From the NCBI RefSeq assembly GCF_029382225.1, contig NZ_JARLTC010000032.1, forward strand, positions 62,001 through 126,000: 64,000 nucleotides of DNA, in the 5' to 3' direction. The notes below the pieces were generated by a model. That model searched no databases and had not been told where the DNA came from. It saw only the letters and a program-made list of their open reading frames with translations. This document shows positions 58,807-64,000 of this stretch, piece by piece. The position numbers were made by a program, and so were the translations under genes. Within the stretch, counting starts at the first letter, position 1. Each line of letters begins with the position of its first letter. Origin of the DNA: Spongiactinospora sp. TRM90649. GTDB lineage: Bacteria; Actinomycetota; Actinomycetes; Streptosporangiales; Streptosporangiaceae.

Positions 58807-60435
58807 CTAGCGCTCACCCTCCTGCAACGTGTCCTGTTGAGTCGGGGTGGAGGAGGTCTCGGACGGCTCGGGAGTCGCGGTGTCCGGCGGGTCCACAGGG
58901 GGTTCCGGCGCCTCGACATCCTGGCCCCGCCAGGAGATCGCGCAGTTCGCGGCGCCGCCGTTCGACCTGATCGTGACGCGTCCGGTGCCCGGCTCGCCGG
59001 GGTCGTGGACGGTCACCCAGACACCGGCGCTCGCGCCGGGGCGCAGCCGTCCGGAACGTGAGGAAAGTCCCATCGGACCGGAGACCGTCGCGCTCCACGA
59101 CACCGCCTTGCCGCGCGCGGCGAACTGGATCAGCCCCGCGCCGGACCGCCCGAGATCGCCGGGGCAGGAGACGGAGAGCCGCGCGGAGGCCCCGGGGGCC
59201 GGGCGCCGCGAGGGGGAGGGGCGGGCCACGGCCTGCCGGGTCGTCCGCTCAGGGCCGGAGGTCGCGCTGGGCGTAGGCGGCGTGCCGGTCGAGGCGGCGG
59301 GGGCGGGCGCCGGTGATTCCGCCGGCTCGTCCTCGAAAAACCCCTCCGGCGTCTCCTCGGCCCCGGTGGGCTCGGGGCCGGGGGTGAAGACGACGGGTCC
59401 CTCGGGACTGGGCGCGGCCTGAAGGCCGTCCGTCCCGCCCCCGCCACCGGCCGCGATCACCGCTCCGGTCGCGGCCAGCACGCACACCGCCGCCGTGACG
59501 ACGGGGGCCAGCCGGCGCGGCCTGCGGCGTGAGCGGCGCTCGGCGGCCACCGGGAACCCGGCCGCGTCGAGCCGCTCGGTGCGCTGGGCGATCAGTGTCC
59601 TGGTCTGCTCGCGTTCGGGGTTGACGCAGGTGTCGATCACCCGGCGGCGCAGCGAGAGCGGCGGGAAGGCGATCGGGATCAGTTCGAGCAGCCGCTCGGC
59701 GGAGACGTGCCGGTGCCGCAGCTCGGTGCAGACCTCGCAGCCGCCGATGTGGCCGGACAGCCGCTTGCGGAGCATCGCGGGCAGCGGCCCCTCCAGGGAG
59801 TCCACCATCGCCGACAGGTCGGGGCAGTGCGCCCTGCCGATCCTGGGGAGGACCACCGCGGCGGCGGCGAGCTCCAGGTGCTCGCGGGCGCGGGCGAGCC
59901 GGGCGCCGGTCTGCCGGGAGGTGAGGCCGAGCACGGAGGCGGTCTCGGCCTCGGTCAGCTCGTGCCGTACGGCGAGTTCGAGCACCTTGCGCTCGCCGCC
60001 GCTCATCTCGCCGAGCACCTCATGGACCAGGTCGGTCAGCTCGGGGTCGGCGGGCTCCTCGTAGTCCTCGTAGTCCCCGTAACCGTCGTAGTCCTGGTAC
60101 TGGTCGTCGTGGGCCTCGGGGACCGGCGCGCTCAGCGGCGAGGCACCGCCCCGCCCGCGCCCGCGCGCGGTGCACTGGAAGCGCGTCAGCGCGTACAGCC
60201 ACGCCCGCAGCCGCCCGGCGTCTCCCAGCCGGCCCACCGACCCGTGCGCGGTGACCAGCGCGTCGTGGACGGCGTCGGCCGCCGCCTCGGGGTCGGGCAG
60301 GTGGGAGCACGCGTAGTCGTTGAGTCGTTCGGCGTACGCGTCGTAGAGACTGGCGGGCGCGTGTGCGTCCACGCGCCGCAGCGCCTCGACCAGTAGGTGG
60401 TCGTCGGCGCGGCCGGTGTTCGGCCATCCGGACAC
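58807..60435 (-). CDS. ECF sigma factor fused to zinc-finger anti-sigma region, membrane helix and outer domain
   Basis: 542 residues from GTG at 60435 (GGGGAGGAAG upstream). Sigma region 2 (about 20-95), a Tyr/Asp-rich linker (110-132, DDQYQDYDGYGDY), region 4 (about 135-190, LTSRQTGARLARAREHL). Then an anti-sigma-like zinc motif H229-x3-C233-x2-C236, a basic stretch, one membrane helix (about 310-330), a P/T/E-rich spacer and an outer BACON-like Ig domain (about 415-505) with two cysteines. Sigma and anti-sigma are normally separate; here they form one polypeptide tied to the membrane. This resembles the actinobacterial ECF52/53-type fusions as I recall them. Confidence 0.83.
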   Translation of the reverse strand: MSGWPNTGRADDHLLVEALRRVDAHAPASLYDAYAERLNDYACSHLPDPEAAADAVHDALVTAHGSVGRLGDAGRLRAWLYALTRFQCTARGRGRGGASPLSAPVPEAHDDQYQDYDGYGDYEDYEEPADPELTDLVHEVLGEMSGGERKVLELAVRHELTEAETASVLGLTSRQTGARLARAREHLELAAAAVVLPRIGRAHCPDLSAMVDSLEGPLPAMLRKRLSGHIGGCEVCTELRHRHVSAERLLELIPIAFPPLSLRRRVIDTCVNPEREQTRTLIAQRTERLDAAGFPVAAERRSRRRPRRLAPVVTAAVCVLAATGAVIAAGGGGGTDGLQAAPSPEGPVVFTPGPEPTGAEETPEGFFEDEPAESPAPAPAASTGTPPTPSATSGPERTTRQAVARPSPSRRPAPGASARLSVSCPGDLGRSGAGLIQFAARGKAVSWSATVSGPMGLSSRSGRLRPGASAGVWVTVHDPGEPGTGRVTIRSNGGAANCAISWRGQDVEAPEPPVDPPDTATPEPSETSSTPTQQDTLQEGER

Positions 60436-60613
60436 GAATCTTCCTCCCCGCGGGACGGGCTCGTTCGCGGGTGTCGATCACCTGCCCGCGCCAGGGCCCC
60501 ACGCGCGTAGGACGCCTGTCTGCCGGGAGTTGGTTGTCGTAAAGGGCGGTGTATGGCCTAGACATACCAAGTAGGCATATTTCATGCAGATCTTGGGGCT
60601 ATCGCCTACGCGG

Positions 60614-62389
60614 TCAGCCGTCGCAGTTCGGCGCGCACAGGCGGCGCTTCATTCCCTCCAGGAAGATCTCACGCACCTGCATCACGTCCTTGGCGATGAA
60701 CAGCTCGCCCCCGGTGGCCGAGGCGAGGGCCTGCATGCTCCGCCTGCCCTTGGGCGCGTCCGGACCGAAGGCGATGATCAGGATGTTGACCGGCTTGGCC
60801 GGGTCGTAGCGGTCCTTGAGCCGCTTGACGACCTCCGCGTCGGACAGCCCGCCGTCGGGGTCGTCGTTGCCCGCCCCGTCGGTGAGGACCAGGATCGTGT
60901 TGATCTTGTCGGCCTGGTAGTCCTCGGTCATCCGCTCGTAGGCGGCGTCGATGGTGTCGTTGAGCCCGGTGTCGCCGGTCGGCTTGGCGCGCACCCCGGC
61001 CAGGTGCCGGGCCAGCACGTTCTTGCGGAGCACTCCGCCGATCTTCTCGGTGAGCGGGCCGACGGGCACCGTCTCGCGGTAGTCGGTGCCCCGGCCGTTC
61101 ATGTGGGTGGAGAACTCCCAAAAGCCGATCTCGCTGTCCGGCGGGAAGAGGCGCAGCCCTTCCACGCCGATCCGGGAGATGACCCGCATCCGGTCCATGC
61201 CCGCGCGGGGCACCGGCAGGGCCATGGTCCCCGACACGTCGTACAGGGCCAGCATGCGGGTACCCAGGTTGAGCCGCGACCAGGACTGGGCCAGCGCGGC
61301 GACGGCCTTGGCGTCAGGGGTGGCCAGGGCGCGCGGCGGTTTGGCGGCGAAGCCCGCGCCGGACGACAGGGCCTCGCCGCCCGCGCCGTCCGGGGTGCGG
61401 AAGCCGTGCTCGCGCAGCACCGTCCGGGCACGCTCGCGGCCCAGTTCGGCGGCGAACCCCCGGGCCGCCGTGGCGACGGCGTCATCGGCCGTGGTGACCA
61501 CCGCCGGGTAGTCCAGGCTGATCGTTCCCTCGCGCGGATAGAGGGGCGCCACCGGGTCGGCCGACCCCTTCGCGGCGTTGTGCCGCCAGATCCCCTGCTC
61601 GGAGGCCACGCCGACGGGGACTTTCCGGGACTTGACGTCGAGGCTGGACAGCAGCGCCTCGGGCGACCCGGCCAGCGATCGGGAGAGCTGCTTGAGCGCG
61701 CCGATGAGCTGGTCCTCCTGACCGCCCGCGCGCAGCACCCCGGCGGCGGCCAGGGCCGCGCCCAGCCCGACGGCGCTCCGGCGCGGGTCGAGGGTCAGCA
61801 CCCGCACGCGACCGGCCCCGCCGTCGGGGTCGGCGGCGTTCGCCGCCTCGGCCAGCTTGGCCCAGCTCGGCTCGCCCAGGCTCTCGCGCAGCCCGGACGC
61901 CGCCGACCGGGTGGCGGCCAGCACGATCGGCGAGCGGGCGACGGTCGCCGCCACGGCGGGCGGCTTACCGCCCGGCCTCACCCGGCCGAGCCACATCTCG
62001 GAGTCGGGGATCCACAGGTCCACCTCGGTACGGCCCGCCGTCGCGCCGCTGCCCGCGAGCGCGTTCGCCACGCCGGGGGAGTCCTGCGCCTGCACGCCGA
62101 CCCGCACGCACCGGTCGCCGGACTTGTGCCGGGCGGCGTTGTACTCCTCGGCGATGGCCGTGACCGCGGGCTGGATGTCCGGGGCCGCCACCACCCGTAC
62201 GGCCAGCTCGCCCCCCGCGCACTGCCGGTCGCGGTTGACGATCACGAACGCGGCGACGCCCAGCAGGACGGCCAGCGCGACCGCTCCCGCCAGTGGTACG
62301 AGCACCTGGCCCGTCCTCGCGCGACGGCGCGGCGGCCGGTACCCGTAGCCGCCGTCGCCGGAGTCGTCTGTGCGGTGACGTCCGCCCAC
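60614..62389 (-). CDS. Membrane-anchored solute-binding/VWA fusion protein
   Basis: 591 residues from GTG at 62389 (AGAGGAC five bases upstream); GTG at 62428 would add 13. Cytoplasmic Arg-rich start, one membrane helix (about residues 30-52), then a periplasmic-binding-protein-like lobe pair (about 60-350; AAPDIQPAVTAIAEEYN, VDLWIPDSEMW) and a VWA domain (about 375-580) with MIDAS DVSGT (canonical DxSxS, third residue Thr), TDGAGNDDPDGG. Both ends have cysteine pairs. Domain pairing suggests a receptor for a cell-surface ligand. It is directly upstream of the ECF sigma gene on the same strand. Confidence 0.82.
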   Translation of the reverse strand: MGGRHRTDDSGDGGYGYRPPRRRARTGQVLVPLAGAVALAVLLGVAAFVIVNRDRQCAGGELAVRVVAAPDIQPAVTAIAEEYNAARHKSGDRCVRVGVQAQDSPGVANALAGSGATAGRTEVDLWIPDSEMWLGRVRPGGKPPAVAATVARSPIVLAATRSAASGLRESLGEPSWAKLAEAANAADPDGGAGRVRVLTLDPRRSAVGLGAALAAAGVLRAGGQEDQLIGALKQLSRSLAGSPEALLSSLDVKSRKVPVGVASEQGIWRHNAAKGSADPVAPLYPREGTISLDYPAVVTTADDAVATAARGFAAELGRERARTVLREHGFRTPDGAGGEALSSGAGFAAKPPRALATPDAKAVAALAQSWSRLNLGTRMLALYDVSGTMALPVPRAGMDRMRVISRIGVEGLRLFPPDSEIGFWEFSTHMNGRGTDYRETVPVGPLTEKIGGVLRKNVLARHLAGVRAKPTGDTGLNDTIDAAYERMTEDYQADKINTILVLTDGAGNDDPDGGLSDAEVVKRLKDRYDPAKPVNILIIAFGPDAPKGRRSMQALASATGGELFIAKDVMQVREIFLEGMKRRLCAPNCDG

Positions 62390-62517
62390 GATGTCCTCTT
62401 CTGCCGGTCGGTGGATGCGGGGGGTCACCCTATCTAGAGACAGGCCGCAATGTTCCTAGAACGATACTTGGTGCGCTTAGAGTGGCAAAACGGGTCTTTT
62501 GGGGCGGGAAACAGCGG

Positions 62518-63177
62518 TCAGTGGCGGCAGAGCCGGCCGTGCCACGCTCGCCGTCCCTCGCGCACCGCCACCGCCGCGAGCGTGAGCGCGACCAGCGGGT
62601 CCACCCACCACCAGCCCGCCGTGTTGAGCCACAGCCCGGCCAGCACACCGCCCGCGAGCGCCGCGCACAGCAGGTTCTGGGTGCCCTCGCCCGCCGTGGC
62701 CGCCGAGGACAGCCGCGCCCCCAGGCGACGCTTCGCCAGCCCCAGCGCGGGCATGCTCACCAGGCTCACCGAGGTCACCACGATGCCCAGGAGGGTCGGC
62801 GTGGACCTGTGGCCCGCCCCGAGGTCGTAGATGACGTGCGCCACCAGATACGGCGCGAGCAGCCAGAAGGACACCGCCACGGCGGCGGTCGCCCGCCGTT
62901 CGGCGTGCGGGCTGTACGTGCGCGCCCCGGTGAACCGCCACACCACGATCAGGCTGGCCAGCGCCTCGACCAGGGCCGACAGGCCCCAGCCGATCAGCGC
63001 CACCGAGTGCGCGGAGAACCCGGCGGCGAGCCCGAGGCAGCTCTCCAGGCCCAACCAGGCCAGCGTCAGCGTGGAGAGCCGCCGGGCCGCGCGGGCGTCG
63101 CGCGCCCAGGCGGCGGCCCCGCCCTCGCGTGAGGCTGCTGACGCGGCCGGGAGCGAGCGAACACGCTGGTCAGGCAC
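62518..63177 (-). CDS. Cation-diffusion-facilitator-like membrane protein lacking metal ligands
   Basis: 219 residues from GTG at 63177 (GGGAGGTCAC upstream). About six helices laid out as in CDF zinc transporters, but the HxxxD/DxxxD metal sites of helices two and five are absent: SVALIGWGLSALVEALAS and GEGTQNLLCAALAGG have no His or Asp at these places. The cytoplasmic C-terminal domain is missing. It may carry another substrate or be inactive. Confidence 0.7.
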   Translation of the reverse strand: MPDQRVRSLPAASAASREGGAAAWARDARAARRLSTLTLAWLGLESCLGLAAGFSAHSVALIGWGLSALVEALASLIVVWRFTGARTYSPHAERRATAAVAVSFWLLAPYLVAHVIYDLGAGHRSTPTLLGIVVTSVSLVSMPALGLAKRRLGARLSSAATAGEGTQNLLCAALAGGVLAGLWLNTAGWWWVDPLVALTLAAVAVREGRRAWHGRLCRH

Positions 63178-63318
63178 CGTGACCTCCCGTCATCCGCTCC
63201 CGGCCGCCGACAGCGCTACGTACCCTACCCAGCGCATAGGGTCACTGGTTCCAGTGCGCGCAAAGAAGCGGTTAGGCGCTGACCCGTTTCCTCCGGGGGC
63301 CCATGGGAGGATACGAAG

Positions 63319-64000
63319 GTGATCGAGATCGTGGAGGTGACCGACCCGGCGGACCCCCGGCTGGCCGACTACACCCGGCTGCGCGACGTCGAACTGCGCA
63401 AGAGCCTGGAGGCCGAGCACGGTCTGTTCATCGCCGAGGGTGAGAAGGTCATCCGCCGCGCGATCGCCACCGGTCACCCCGTCAGGTCCGTGCTCACCAC
63501 CCGGCGCAGGCTCGACGCCCTGGCCGACGTCCTCGGCGGCGCGACCGTGTTCGTGGCGGCCGACGACGTCATCCGAGACGTCGCCGGGTTCCAGGTGCAC
63601 CGGGGCGCCCTCGCCGCCATGCGGCGCCTGCCCCCGCTCCCGCTCGCCGACCTGCTCGCCGGGCCGTCCCCCCGGCGGATCATGGTCCTGGAGGACCTGG
63701 TCGACCACGGCAACGTCGGGGCCATCTTCCGCTCGGCCGCCGCGCTGGGCGTGGACGGCATCGCCCTGTCGCCCCGCTGCGCCGACCCCCTCTACCGCCG
63801 CGCGGTGAAGGTCTCGATGGGCGCGGTGTTCTCGATCCCCTACGCGCGGATGGGCGAGTGGTACGAAGGGCTGTCCCGGCTGCGCGAGGCGGGCTACCGC
63901 ACGCTCGCCCTGACGCCCGACCAGAAGGCCACGCCCCTCTCCGGCGTCGAGCCCACCGGCCGGATGGCGCTGCTGCTGGGCTCGGAGGGCGACGGCCTGT
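63319..64000 (+). CDS. SpoU-type (TrmH) RNA 2'-O-methyltransferase, 5' part
   Basis: 227 residues are visible; the frame runs off the window. GTG at 63319 after GGGAGG. N-terminal substrate-binding domain (LEAEHGLFIAEGEKVIRRAI), then the SPOUT fold: MVLEDLVDHGNVGAIFRSAAALGVDGI, VKVSMGAVFSIPYAR and MALLLGSEGDGL (SAM-knot motif). Methylates a ribose in rRNA or tRNA. Substrate not deducible. Confidence 0.9.
   Translation, partial: MIEIVEVTDPADPRLADYTRLRDVELRKSLEAEHGLFIAEGEKVIRRAIATGHPVRSVLTTRRRLDALADVLGGATVFVAADDVIRDVAGFQVHRGALAAMRRLPPLPLADLLAGPSPRRIMVLEDLVDHGNVGAIFRSAAALGVDGIALSPRCADPLYRRAVKVSMGAVFSIPYARMGEWYEGLSRLREAGYRTLALTPDQKATPLSGVEPTGRMALLLGSEGDGL

Noticed and set aside
1..64000. Insertion sequences, prophage, tRNA-adjacent integration site at tRNA-His
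   Set aside because: No transposase or integrase motif and no repeat of the tRNA 3' end was seen in the window; tRNA-His lies between ordinary chromosomal genes.

Overview
The window is GC-rich chromosomal DNA of an actinomycete. GTG and TTG starts, start/stop overlaps, leaderless-looking regulator promoters, a c-di-AMP riboswitch ahead of a cell-wall-type gene, a SecA2, an NgcEFG amino-sugar importer without its own ATPase, and many P/T-rich membrane kinases together suggest a filamentous actinobacterium, probably of the Streptosporangiaceae type. The family is an inference from gene content; there is no rRNA to confirm it. I see no insertion sequence, prophage, CRISPR array or replication origin, and only one tRNA.

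Layout. 0-6.5 kb: the end of a molybdate transporter operon (modB, modC), a DeoR-type regulator, an orphan sugar-type ABC ATPase with degraded motifs, and a tandem pair of secreted beta-helix proteins. 6.5-14 kb: two VOC proteins, secA2, a DMT transporter, a flavin monooxygenase divergent from its TetR regulator with twin operators, a second TetR gene, and a NERD-domain membrane protein. 14-21 kb: a universal stress protein, a c-di-AMP riboswitch and long leader before a DPBB (RlpA-like) secreted protein, an alpha/beta hydrolase, a DUF4032 protein, a class II aldolase, an M43 metalloprotease and a cold-shock protein. 21-27 kb: a TetR-acyltransferase pair and ngcEFG. 27-32 kb: a copper-only SodC-like lipoprotein, a penicillin-binding-protein-like protein lacking all three catalytic motifs, a spermidine-synthase-like protein preceded by a five-codon leader ORF, and lysine 6-aminotransferase.

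32-40 kb: a small LuxR-type regulator, tRNA-His, oligoribonuclease, and a run of signalling membrane proteins on the minus strand: a DUF2510 protein, a pseudokinase and two paralogous Ser/Thr kinases. 40-44 kb: a MocR regulator divergent from a PPOX-fold protein, then a phosphotransferase-SDR pair.

44-58.6 kb is the most distinctive region, a cell-surface polysaccharide locus. It holds a 1305-residue protein joining a disordered acidic N-terminus, a GT2 domain and a large membrane domain; a GH26-like secreted hydrolase; a DegT-type aminotransferase; three further GT2 enzymes; a polysaccharide deacetylase; a Wzx-like flippase with a long C-terminal membrane extension; and a CelD/FemAB-type acyltransferase. 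Two small four-helix membrane proteins that resemble each other sit at its two ends. Several junctions overlap by 1-8 bases, indicating coupled translation. No priming transferase or classical polymerase is visible.

58.8-64 kb: an ECF sigma factor fused to its own zinc-finger anti-sigma region, a membrane helix and an outer domain; a membrane-anchored solute-binding/VWA fusion; a cation-efflux-like protein lacking the metal ligands; and the 5' part of a SpoU-type RNA methyltransferase that runs off the window.
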